Source: Cardiocondyla obscurior
Taxonomy: Eukaryota; Arthropoda; Insecta; Hymenoptera; Formicidae
Direction of reading: 5' to 3'
NCBI RefSeq assembly: GCF_019399895.1
Contig: NC_091865.1
Span: 12,095,001 to 12,159,000 of the forward strand
Length of the DNA: 64,000 nt
Shown here piece by piece: positions 26,960 through 39,400 of the stretch. Position numbers and translations under genes: made by a program. The notes beneath the pieces are model-generated. The model worked only from the letters and a program-made list of their open reading frames with translations, was not told the DNA's origin and did no database searches. How positions within the stretch are numbered: the stretch's first letter is position 1; every line of letters starts with the position of its first letter.

Positions 26960-26985
26960 AAAAAAAAAAAAAAAAAAAAAAAAAA
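26960..26985. repeat. Poly-A run of 26
   Basis: Uninterrupted A run. No TE body is recognisable before it, so it is probably a mononucleotide microsatellite rather than a retroposon tail. Confidence 0.85.
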
Positions 26986-29214
26986 GTTTTAAATACACAG
27001 GAAGTATTTATACAATAACTGTATTTAAATAGCCGGGAATAAAAAAATTTTTAATATTTAAAATAATAATACGAAAAATTAAAAAAGACAAAAATAATGT
27101 ACCATTTTATCATTCCTGGGGAGAAAAAAATATTGTTTATAAAATGCATGAATTTATCAAAATGATACGACTGCCGGTTGGGAAAAGTGACGAGTGGCTC
27201 TTTTTTTTTTACGAGCCCTTTCCAAGCCACATGGCACACTATTTTTTGATATGTAGACTCCGAGCAAACGTTTTATAGTGCGTGAGATAAAAGCGACGCG
27301 AATCCGGATGACCACCGGATTACCTGAGGATTGCATCCCGCGAGTTATTACGATACTAATCAGTCGGGAGGGGTGATTGACCGCGATGTAAATGCAAGAA
27401 AACGTCGGTTTGTCTCTCGCGGGGGAGGATGCGGCGCGGGGCGAAGAAGCTGGGGATCGGGGTGAATCCAAGCCTGTCGCGGCCAGGCCGTTACGACGAA
27501 CCTAATCAAAACAGTCGCGAATAATTCGAATAAAGCGGGACGCAACTTCAACGCCGGGTAATACCGCGGTCTGAAGCGTACGCGGGGATTATACGAGTGC
27601 GCCCGTACGGGCGGCGGGTGAAGAGCGGAGAACCTAGTCGCGGATGAGAGAGAAAGCGAGATAGGGAGACAGGGCGAGACGAGTCCGTGCGAGGAGTGAT
27701 AGGTGGCGGAGGGAAAGGGAGAAACGCCTGAGGGAGAGGAATACTGAACAGTACGTGCAACGCGAAACGAGCGGATTCAGTGCGCTGGGCGGGCACGATG
27801 GGTGGCGGTGGTGATATACTTTGGTCGGACATGCAATTAGTAGTGCTAGCGTGACTATGGCCAGGCAACCGCCGGTATAGTCGGCCGCGGTGGAACGGAG
27901 GAGAAACGGCGAGGGGAACATGCAGGGGGTCCGACCGCTGGAGACTCGCACACCGACCGCGATATTCTCTCGACCTCATTCTCGTCGTGTCGGCGCGAAA
28001 GGGGCTCCCGAGAGAACCGGGGGGGGGGAGAGGGAAAAATGGAGATTTTTTCGTAACGTTCGATGCCTCATCGTACGCGAATCCCCCGTATCGCGGACAA
28101 CGAAATGCTGTCGATGGGAATGTATTCTTTACCTTTTGTTCTTCGCGAAAAAAAAAAAAGAAAAGCGGGTACGAGAGCATTAATAATAAGAGCGGCGATT
28201 ATTAGAATATATGAGCTTTGGCTTCTAATCGGGGTACACCGCGTAAAATATGCGCGTGTCGAGTGATAATAATGGCCGATAATAGCGATACTAAAAGCAA
28301 ATTGAAAATGTTACCGGGTCGGGAAATATTCCTGGCGGAATAGCACTATTGGCGCTTTGGCACCATTTCGGCGCGGGATGTTAATTGCGGGACGCGGTTC
28401 CCTTTTTTTTTTTTAATTTTCCTCCCTCCCAGAAAAGCGGCAGTTCGGACGAGCAAAGGTCAACACTGATAATTCATGGCGTTCGACGATAAAAGCAGCA
28501 CCGGCCGTCTAATAGTGGCCCGTTATAATTTATAATAGAATGGCCGTGGCGCGGCGCGGACGGCCAAACAAGCCGGGAAATATAGCGTGGCCATTAAAGG
28601 CTAACGATTAATTAAGCAGGAAATAAATATTTGCCCAACGAATTACGGCGATATTAATCTCCGTTCTGTGCGTGTCGCGTCGCGTTACGCACCTCCCGTC
28701 CGTACTTCCGCATGTTTGCGCGTTTCCTCGTGATTACACGGGCTCTTTTCGCGGAGATCGAGATCCATTCTGTGGCAGAGAATCTAATAACGTATAATAA
28801 TAATAGGCAATCTAATAACGCGACGCGATTGCGAGATATAACGCCAATTAATTAAAAAGATGAGTTTGTTTTGCGCAAACCGATTTCGCGGTATTATTTT
28901 AATTTTTATTTTACTTATTGTGCTGGACAGTTTTGCTAGGCAGCCACGAGATGAACCACGAATTGGCTAGCTAATTATTAGATAACGATGGAATTCAATT
29001 TTTATTCGGGTATATTCTTCTTTTTTTTTTTTTAATTTTGTTGGCGTTATTTCTCATTTAAAACATTTAGCAAATTAAAAATTGAACGTGTCTCTGGTTG
29101 TTAGCTTTTATCAGCGCGAATGGTGTTTGAACGTATAATATAGGATAAGATATCGAGAGGAATGTTAGACGTCTAAATAGAGAGCCCGCATCCGTTTCCA
29201 CTGTAATTCTCCCA

Positions 29215-29405
29215 GTTGGATAGCAAAGGGTTAACTCTAGTACTAGGTAGGTCCAGTTGGGTTAGCCACAGGCGTTCAGGCGTTCTTTGCCCCTATTAAA
29301 TTAACCCTTTACGCTAGCAAGTCTAGCTCGTCTACTCACGAGCGTTCAAACGTTGTATTTATCCCACCGTTCTGATTGGTAACCCAGTAGCATTAAGTCC
29401 CTTAT
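29215..29405 (-). repeat. Diverged tandem duplication with piggyBac-like TTAA half-ends
   Basis: On the minus strand two units of about 60-75 bp share AACG, two pyrimidines, TGAACGC, then GTG, then a CT(A/G)GAC core and CTAG, then GTTAA. The block contains GGGTTAA at 29228-29234 and TTAACCC at 29301-29307, which resemble the TTAA target plus CCC/GGG ends of piggyBac-type elements. They face away from each other across 66 bp, so they do not bound one intact element. A CCAGTTGG direct repeat is also present. Confidence 0.35.
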
Positions 29406-32400
29406 TTCGCGTACTTTTACCAGTGACGCGTTTAATTTCTGTATTTAAGTTATCTTAAAGTGTCGCGGCCGATCTTCTCCTTTTTATTTCACCAAATCGT
29501 TTACCCGCGGCTTTAAAACTTTAAACGAGAAATTAGATATGTATCCAAGAAACACACCATTTCCATTAACATAAAAAAAATTTAATCGTATATTATAATA
29601 CTTATATATATATTTATCAATTTTGTTGAAATACACGCGACACACGGTGGTGTGTTTTCGCGATAAATTCAAAACTGTGTGAAAAAAAAAAAAAATTGTG
29701 ACAAATGGTAAAATATGATGGATCGCGTTTTCAGGCATTTGCGTTAATTATCTACAGCGAAAATAAGAAGCCGGCGAGTGTCACGCAATCGCGAGTGTCC
29801 GCCGGAAACGCAAACACATGACGACTCGCCGCTCGCGCGATTAATCTTCATGATGTTAATTAAAGTTCGCGGTGCGAAGAACTTCGCAAATTGAAAAACG
29901 CGGCTGAGAATTTGAAGGGTAGCGCGCTGCCCGTCGGGCATTTTCGCGCGGGCGATCGTTTGTCTTGCGCGTTTTTGCCGCCGCAACACCCGCCCGCTAT
30001 TGTCTATCACGCGAAATCCGCGAGTGCTTGCGGCGTAACCGCGGTTACAACGAGCGGCAAAATTCTATCCCGTTTCGCGAGAGGGATGAAGGGGGCTCGG
30101 GATACTTGCGGAAGACGCCAGACACAGGAGACGTCAGAGAGATGCGAGTCACTTCATCATAATTAGTCTCCTGGCGTTCCCCAAAGGATTGTACCAAGCG
30201 CTACCTCGAATTCAAAGTAATGCGATCGGTGATTAATACGTTACGTATAATTAATTCTGTCTGCCGTTAGGTTGTGCTTGATGTGCGGATTTGCGCAAGG
30301 CTAGCACCGCGCGGAATTCGTCCGCTGAAGCAAGCACCGATCCCTTCTTTATCCGGCGTATCCGCAATTCGCCGCGACTCGTTGTCGAGTATCGTTATTG
30401 AATTTCATAGCGACCAGCGAGTCGTCCGACCGAAATCGAATCAGCCGCGGTGGTCTTTGACGAGTAAGGGCACGGGACCGCGAAAGAATTTCGCCGGACA
30501 TCTTTCCGCCCGTAAAATTTCTAGCAAACTACCCGACGTCGAGTCGGGACGCCCGGCTTTAATTGCTTACCTTGGAGTGGATCGTTACTTGTAGTTAGCT
30601 GTTTTGCGTCGGCCGACTTAAGTCGAATGATATGGCTGGGCACATAATCTCAAGTGACTGCGGCAAATAGTTGGAGCGGTTCGAGCGATTCGCGACGCCC
30701 AGTTTACGGCAAATCCTTAAGTTGGCGGATTTTCCGTGCGCGCATCTTGTCCGCGCTTCAGGAAGTTATTAGTCGTTCGATGTTTGTTTCGCCAAGTTCG
30801 TCATCGTTTCCGCCGAGTTGCGCGTTACGGCCGCTGGCGTACCGGCGAGTTAACTCGCAATCCCGAACTTCCAATAGCATCTCGAACGCATTTCTCGTTC
30901 GAAAATTTCGACGATAAAGCTAATTACGATGTAAACGCGATTCCGGACGGTCCTCGATATTCGCGGACGCGCCGAGTCCTTATGCACCTCAGCCGTTTTA
31001 CGGCCGCCGAAGACGAACGTATGGCGAAACGGCGTCTCGAATATACGCGATAAGTTTTTAATTGAGGCTCTAGGGTATAATATAGTCATGACTGCGATTA
31101 GATTAATTCGACAGATGGCAATTCGGCGCGCTACGTGGAAACTGAAAATATTTTATTTCATCAGCTCGACTTTAATCACTATGAAAATTTATCATTACGA
31201 CGCGGTCTTATTCTCGCTATTGGCTTAATTAGGAATTTCGCCGCGCGGTAATTGTATCTTCAGATATTCAGCTGCGTCTCAATTTGGTGTGTACAATTAG
31301 CGAATGTACCCAGCGAACGGCTTCGCGCCCTCACGTTTCTGAAACGTATTAAGTACCGTGCCATTTAAACTAGACTGCACTGAGCGAAGTTTCGATCGAC
31401 CTTTTTTTTTTTTTTAGTACCTCGCGCGCTATAATGACCTCATTCGCAGTTTTTGCGCGATTAATATCTAACAAACATAATTAGGAAGGGTCGTGTAGCG
31501 TCGTTCTCAAAATTCTTATAACCGTAACGAGGGCGTTGTTACCGGAAGCTGCGAGGAGCAAAAAATAGAGAGTTACTTTAATTCTCTGTGCATATAATTA
31601 CGTCGATGGGTTCCTCGATCGCGCAAGGTAGAAACGATTTTCGCGTCTGAAAGTCAACCGCGATCTAAATCGCCGCGCGGTAACGCGATTCGCGATATCT
31701 TGCCGTCGATTGCGGCAACTTTGGTCGTCGCGGGTCACAATTGTGTCTTCGAGGGACGCCTTGCGGTCGGATCAATGCCGTCGACTCGGGCGGGCGGAGG
31801 CATTCGATATTACCGTGGCAGGTGCGGGCCTAGGGATCGGCGAGAGCGAATCCCGGCTGGAGCGACCAAGTAATCCCCGCGAGTAATCCGACGGGGTCGT
31901 GGGTACGGTGTACAACGCACGTACAAGCCGAAAGAACGGGAGAACGCGACGAGCGGGCTATATCCGGCGCCGAGGGACTTTTCAGAAAGCGGCGCACGAG
32001 CGAGCTCCGTCATCGTGGCGACGCGAGGCTCTGAAGAGCGCAGCTCGTTACTAGCGCACTGTGAATAAACCGAGGGTGGATGGAAAACGGCGGGCTATCC
32101 GCGCGTCCCGACGCACCCCTTTCTCTCCATTTCGTCGAATACATTTTGTTTCTGCACCGCAGAATAATTTCTCGTGAAACCGGCCGGCTCGTCTTTCGAC
32201 ATCTTCTCTAATAATTGCGGTTAAACCTGGGCCGGTTTATCCGAATCGCGCCGGTAACAATCTACGCTCGCGTCAGGTAAATTCTATTACGCGCGTGACA
32301 ATTCTTCGATAATTACAGATCAGTGACTTGGCGTAAAAAAAAAAAAAAAAAAAGTAAGAGTGTATCCGTAATTGCGAGATGAGGAATAAAGTGCGATGGA

Positions 32401-32809
32401 ATTAGTTCAGTGTCTCCGAATGAGACAAACGCGGCCGTTATTTCGCGAGCGGAGGGTAAAAATAAATAGCTCGTATACATATTTGTATATATAATTTTTC
32501 CTTCCTTCCACTTTCGTTGTTACGAGAGACACGCTATTTATTGTTTTTGTCAGAAAATATTGAATCGGCAAACATTAAATAATATTTTTTGCAAAATGGA
32601 AAAATTGGACGGGACAAAAAGAGGGAAACGTTGTACGGGTATGGTATTTCGAAACAGAAAAGTCTCTCTCACCGGTCGCAATCTAAACGGCATATACCGC
32701 GTATAATACCATTTTGAAATAAACCGTCAACGAAAAGACAACTACCGGATCTGGAAACGCCGAGAGCGTGAGAAAGAGAGTGGAGACGAGGGTTGGAAGT
32801 GAGGAAGGA

Positions 32810-32817
<8 letters not shown>

Positions 32818-32840
<23 letters not shown>

Positions 32841-32841
32841 A
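32818..32841. repeat. GA dinucleotide microsatellite
   Basis: About eleven GA units in a wider purine-rich stretch. Confidence 0.85.
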
Positions 32842-33369
32842 CAGAAATTCCGAGCATTAATCCGGGACATAATTAAATGTGACATAAACCCGAAATGAAA
32901 AATTCACCGGCGGCGTTCTATTTTTGATGGCTCTCGCTGATGCTTATTTTCGCCGTGCGTTTATGCGGGCCCGCTGCTTTTCTGAGTTAGTTAGTTTGGA
33001 AGCGCGAAATGGTTGCTTTTCATTTTCATTCCTACCTCATCGGCAACGAGAGGCAGTAATTGAGCTCGCGCACAACTCGCCGGGCTCTTATAAGTGAGTA
33101 TTTCAAATGCGATGCGCGTGTGGGAGCTCGTAATTTTCGCGATGCGAGCTTTTAATTCTCTCCTTACGTTGAAATGACGTTTCCCGAAGGCCGTTAAAAA
33201 TTACTTTTATTACTTCGACCATTTGTACAAATTTCAAAATCGAGGGATCCACGCACGTGAATCAGTATAAGGGAAGCGAGAGTGAAATGGTAACAAAGCA
33301 GCTTTGTGCAACATTTTTTTTTTTTTTTTTTTTTGGGTTAGTTTTCCAGTTAGCATTCAACGAAGAACC

Positions 33370-33455
33370 GTCATTTTTTTTTTCGGACAAAAACGGTGCT
33401 GACTGCGGAGTACACATCTCGATCACAGTACAGTTTTTGTCCGAGAAATGGTAAT
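33370..33455. repeat. Inverted repeat (hairpin-forming)
   Basis: CGGACAAAAAC at 33384-33394 is exactly complementary to GTTTTTGTCCG at 33433-33443, a perfect 11-bp stem with a 38-nt loop. Partial complementarity continues outward (CATTT against AAATG) and inward. The same peptide, FSDKN, can be read from both strands. It may be the core of a short non-autonomous element. Confidence 0.5.
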
Positions 33456-36383
33456 TTTTCAATAGCGTTACATGGATTTTGGGGCGAGAATATTATTCAA
33501 AACTGTTTCGAGTTAAAAATTCCCTACGTCTTGAAATGAGAAAAATTCTATCTATTATTACTATATTAAATATACCCAGTTATCGTTATTAACGCTTAAT
33601 TTCTTAATCATTATCTACAAATTAATTTTAATTGACACAAGCGTGGGTTATATTTGAACGGGATTCGAGTTTCAAGATTATTTTTCGATGCCAATCGCTT
33701 CTAAGCCGATCCATACGATATTCCGAGAGCCTTTAGACTTTCGTAATCAAACCATTTTAAGAGGGAATTCTATTTCTAGGACCATTTTCAGGCAATACGC
33801 AATTTCGTCGGTCGCCCGCTCTCGAACGGTAAACATTTGTAAATTAAAACGATAAATCTTTGAGCATAAAGCCATAAAACGTCCGGTGGTTTTAATTGCA
33901 ACGGCCGGTGTCGGGGTTTTGTCGACTCGCCCGTGTTTTTACGTTACCTCCGATCGCAATAACGAGCTGTTATGATGTTAGGGAACCTTAAGATCCTATG
34001 TTATAACAGATTGGGTGCATTATTCATTCTCTCATAATAACAGGCCGGGCATTCTGAATACATTAACGCGGAAATTATCAGGCGTTTGCGCGCCCGCTCA
34101 CGAAAGAGGGACGAAAACGGCAAGAATAAGGCAAATATATTTTACGTAAAGTATATAAAATAAACCACGCGGATTACCGAGTCAATCATACTTGGCACTC
34201 TAAGTATCTTGAAATTATGGATGAGTCCGGAAGTAACTATCTATTATTCGCCGCGTAAGACGCGAGTCGGAAACGATGACAGAGCGATATATCCCCGGTA
34301 TTGTCGGCGAGTAAGCGGCAATGAGAGGCGCCATTGGTAATTAACCCCGTTAGCGGGGCTGCGCGCGTACGGAAGGGTTGGTTCTTGGTGAATTTCTTAT
34401 CTAAGCCGCACGCGCGTGCACAAGTACACCGTGCTTTGTGTCCCGGAATTGTTCGCGCTAAACTGCGCGCCGGGGCTGCGGCGAACGACTATTACTGGCC
34501 CCGTAGCCTCGTTAAGATGGGTCCGTTTTTACTGGCCGCGTCAATAATTGCAGCTCGGTGCAAGCCGTGCGGTATAAGCGGGGCCGTAAATATCGTGCCG
34601 CCGCGACGTCAGCCAGGACCAGCCTCGGCACTAAAACGCGAGGAACGCCTCGACGCGAAAATGCGGTCTACTTGATCGCGATACCTGCGTTTCGACGCGA
34701 GCACTTTTTTAGCGAGACGAATTACAGCCCGGATTATGCCCGGGGCTTCTTTAGTGCGCAATAAACAATCGCTTCGCGTGCGTAGATTAATAAATGATCG
34801 CCGGTCGACGATTGCCATCGTTCTTCGTCGAGAGAGAAAAAAAAAGTATCATAAACGCACTTATCGTCTCGGTTATCTCTTGCGATATTACGCGCCGCTC
34901 ATCCCGGCGTTATTCGGCGACGCCAGCAATAATGTGCAAGTGATATATTTTCAGTATTATTACATAATTATACGGTAATTAATTCGCTGGATATAATTAC
35001 GATCGCGCAAATAATACAAGCGCATATTAATTGATCAAAGCTCCCATCGGCCGTTTGTGGAAAATTCGTGATAAACGGTGATAAGCGAATCGTCGCGAGC
35101 GTTGTTCTTCCCCAATTTTTCTCTCCCTTTGCCGGTGCGATATTGCTGCTCGTTACGCGACGTTTACGGTAAGACGGGAACTTTCTATTTTTTTTTTTCA
35201 TCTTCTTTTTTTTCTTCTTCCCTACCTGAGAACTGACGCGGGGTTCATTCCTGAAATCCACGTTTGCCGTATAATTTTATCGTTTTGCGCCATCACTTCG
35301 CGTCCGCGCGTTAAAAAAACCCTCGCGGCATAGCCGGTCGTAATGGCGGTTATTAAGAATAATGACTGTCGAGAGCGGAAGAGTAGAGACCGCAACGTAG
35401 ATACATATTCATGAGAGTAAGTGAATCGCCCAATATCTTACGGCAGTCTCCCGCGCTCGAAGGTGGATACAAATGCCGCTTCGATAATCGACCGACCGCG
35501 CGCTAACTATGCGCGCCTTAATCATTAGGTCCTCATCCCGGCCCCCTTCCCGCCCGTCGCCCCTCGCAGTAAACCTACATTGTAATTTATGTCCTCTGGG
35601 TGCGTGCTACGGGATGCCTCGCAGCAATTTAGAGACATCGGCGCTCACGACGTGCGACAAGGAATCCGCCTCGAAATTCTTAAACGCATTTTTCTTCGAA
35701 ATTCCCGGGGCGCTCATTGCGATTTTAATATCTCCGTAAATCAAGTCTTTATTACTTTACAGCCCACCCGCAACTTCACCGGTGAATAAATACGATGCCG
35801 GTATTCGATAATTATTTATGTGGTCTGATCTTATTTATAATAAAAAACGTGGAGGTTTAACTGTAATCGTTTTTCTTTTTTTTTTTTTTTTGTTTTTTCT
35901 AGACGTTACAAATAATTGTACGCGTTCTACGCACGTCTTCACTAATTACTAATTACTCGATCAAATAAAATAGAAGAGTTTCATAGAATATTATAATTAT
36001 ATTAATTTACCAAACTGAATCGCGTGTATTATTACAATCATTAAACACTCGGAATAAGATACTCTGTGTTTTGTCATGCCGCGGTATTCGATGATTGAAA
36101 CATATTCGGTATGATGATGTATGATCGTTTACCGGCAAACAAACATTATTATTAAGCGCATAGAATGGGGCGACTGGTAAAACTGGAATATTGATCTTCA
36201 TTAAATCACCTCTTGCTTCAACAATTACATATTGTCAGCGCAAAATGTTTAATTATGTATGTGGGCGGGCGAGTGGAAAGTCGTTGAGCAAATCCGCTCG
36301 GTTAAAGCTGAAAATACAACAATCGGATCCTTTCAGTTTCACGCGCGATTTAACGGGATCTTTAATTTGCTGCCGATTCCCCG

Positions 36384-36424
36384 GCTCTCTCCCTCGCTCT
36401 CTCTGTATCTTTCTCTCTCTCTCA
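36384..36424. repeat. CT-rich microsatellite
   Basis: Imperfect CT repeat of about 40 bp. Confidence 0.8.
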
Positions 36425-39400
36425 ACTCATCAATGATTGCACCCGCTATCGAAATGCGCCGTTGTTTGCGCCGCGTCCGCTTGCCGAATCTCCATACTTA
36501 TTTCCGGGAATCATATTACGCGCCTGGCAGCGTCCCGAAACGAATCGCCTCTGACGCAATAACGAATGACGGTAATATCGCGGGACGATAATGAATTCTC
36601 CGAGATGAAAGAGCTGTGCGTGTCGCGTTGCGAGCGCGAATAAATCGCGACGCGGGTGGCGCAGATACGCTCCGGCGGGCCCGCGCGCTCAGGGAGGAAA
36701 TCGCGCGCTTCCTTCCACTCGATTAACTTTCCCAATGATCCTGATTGGATCTACCGCCAAGTCGGAAGGAATCAATTACCCCTGCGGATTCCCGCGCCCA
36801 CCCCCCCCTTCCCCTTCATCCGCGCGGGATTCAACGAAGACGAATCGAGACGTATCCCCGGAGCGTGCGCGGGGTTCTCGTGAAAAAGAGAGAACGGCCG
36901 GCCTCTCCTTTTTTCGCCCGCGAGGGCTTAAAAGTAATTTTAATATATTATTCGGAGAAAGGGTAACAATCGTTGCGCCCGTTTTTTTTTTCTCAGCTGG
37001 CGCTTCTTCGACGGCGCGATTCTTCAACGCTCGTGTAAGTTACGACGCGAGTTTCCCTCCGTGACGTGGACGTGAACGTATGATATGGATCTCGATGCGG
37101 ATATCCTCGCGAAGGGCTCCCTGAACATTTCTTCACGAAGTTCCGTGACAGACATTTTATGCGGAATGGGACATACAGTGTATAACTTCTCCGCGTACGC
37201 GGGAAACTTCATGATCCGCAAGTTCCGCAACTGGCATATATCTAGGCATCGCGGCAGACCGCGAAGTTCGGGGGCAAATGTTTGTACGTTTCTCGCGGAA
37301 TTTCGCGGGGGCGGACTGGCTTATTATTATTCAAAAACGGTGTAACTCCGAAGTCGGGCGATCCTCCGTCCCCGCGGCGTGCCGGGGCGCGACTCGCCGT
37401 GGAAAATCGGCCTAGTGGAGTCGACGATTAAGATCTCGAGAAGGTCGTAAACCGACGTAGGTTTATTGTTTTCGCAATCTCTCCACCTTCACGTTTCTCC
37501 TTTCCTCTTTCTTTCTCTCTCTTCTTCACGCTCGCTCACTTTTTCATGTAGCGGGATTTACGCGACTACCTTTTATTTATTCAGGTTTTAATTACCACCC
37601 CGGTCTTCATTCTTGAGTGAAAAGAAAGACGAGGGGAAAGTTAGAGGGGTGTGGGGGCGGGTGGAAACGTTTGGACGAAGGGTCGGGGGCACCTCGTACT
37701 AAACGAGAAACTTCGGATGGAGGAGAGTGTCGAGATTAATGGGACCTGGTTAACGTCGCGTTGGTGTACGCCAGGTGAGAAATTTGCGTTATTCGTATAT
37801 GACTGAGGAAAAATGAGGGAGGGCAGTGGGAGTAGGCTGGTAGTTTTATTTCAATGTTCCGCGGAGACCGAGATATGAGCCGCCGGTTAACGTTTGTTAT
37901 CCGGGGGAAGAAAGAGAGAGAGAGAGAGAAGAGTGAGAGGGCACGGTTAACGCGAAACATTAACAACGCAAAGAACATTTACCGGAGACGATGATTAATG
38001 TCCTTGAAAAAAAAGAGGGCTTGAAGTAAACGCGACGGCGAACATTAACACGTTATTCGGTTCGTTCTTTTTCCTCTTCCGGATTTCTTTTTTTTTTTTT
38101 TTTATTTTCTTGCTAAAGCGACGTTATTGCAGATGTATTTCTCTTTATGACGTAACTTTTATAGTGAAATGCTTAACGCAGCTTTAGTCCTCTTTACGGG
38201 CAATACCGTGTTCTCCTGCGAGTTGCTTTGAAAAATTCGAGTGGCTCGCGCTGCCTTATTCGAAAATTTTATTGTCCGACGAGATTGCTCGTCCGCTAGC
38301 CGCGCTCGTAATTTCGGGGGGATTTCTCGCGCCTGTCTCAATAAATCTCGCGATTCGCTCTCCTTCGTTCTCATACCGCCTCCCGGGCAATTCGTTTGAA
38401 TCCTGGAAGCTCTCCAATCGGGTATTCGCCGAAACGTCTTAATATCGCTAATGAACCTTCGCGGGTTCTTACAAAAAAAAAAGAAAAAAAAAGAGAAGAA
38501 AGAATCACTAAATGCTCCTTCAGCATTTGTTCTAAATACGAATCGCATCGTAAAAGTTTTATCGTTTGAAAATTCACCTTCCGTAAGAGCGCCACCCAAA
38601 GAGATTCTAATTTTCATTATAAATGCTACTTTAATTTTCCGGACGACTTTTTCACTTGGCTGCCGAGCTTTCTCGATACTTCGGAACTATACAAATTGAA
38701 GTAACTTAAAAGTAAAAGTTTAATGCCAATTTCATTATTGTTCGAAATAAGTGAGAGCGAGATTGTGAAATTCGCAGGCGAATTCGTAAGAACCTTGCGT
38801 CAAATTATCCCGCACGAGAAGTACAGCCGTCCCTACCGGCGCAGAAGTTGCTTGTACTATTGAACGATCGAATCGGCCGCCCTCTCGTAAAAGTATATCA
38901 GTATTACACGGAATAATTATTGTCGAACGACTCCTTCAAAGATTCTTAAGGCGAGGCTCGACGGGTTTCGTGAGATTCGTGACGAAGCAGGCAATGTGGC
39001 GCGATACGATCGGAGGCCGAGGGGCGGCGAGATGGTGGCCGAAGAGGGCAAGGGGCGACCGGCATTCATCTGGGCAGATAACATCGCTTGTTAAACCCAC
39101 CCTTGCCTCCGGTGTAGCTAGCACGCTTACCTGGAGGGACGCCATTGCTCCCAACATCGTACTGACATGAGATAGCAGGCTCAGTCACTAGCTCATCCCA
39201 CCCTCCCTTTCCCCTCCTCACCCTCTCGCACCGCTTGCGTTCGCCACCATCTCGATCAGCCGCACCACTACCACGAAGCACCAACCGGGTATATCACCGG
39301 ATCGTCGTTACCGTCATCATCACGACCACTACCGGCGAACGGCGGCCGCTATCACGGATTTGCCAATCGAGCGGGCCGCTGCGAGATAACGCGGTTAAAC

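Larger units (their letters stand above)
21700..29200. other. Non-coding, repeat-bearing
   Basis: No supportable gene. Contents are a GACGAG-type repeat at 22567-22609, GA tracts near 23508-23555, 24930-24985, 25230-25280 and 25555-25590, poly-A at 23921-23940 and 26960-26985, and a four-copy dispersed motif. The 210-codon open frame on the minus strand at 27548-28180 is proline/serine/arginine-rich with no recognisable domain and is treated as chance. Confidence 0.55.

Noticed and set aside
27548..28180. 210-codon open frame on the minus strand, the longest outside the GMC genes
   Set aside because: Arg/Pro/Ser-rich, overlaps open frames in other frames and on the plus strand, has no domain, and lies in purine-biased DNA where stops are rare.
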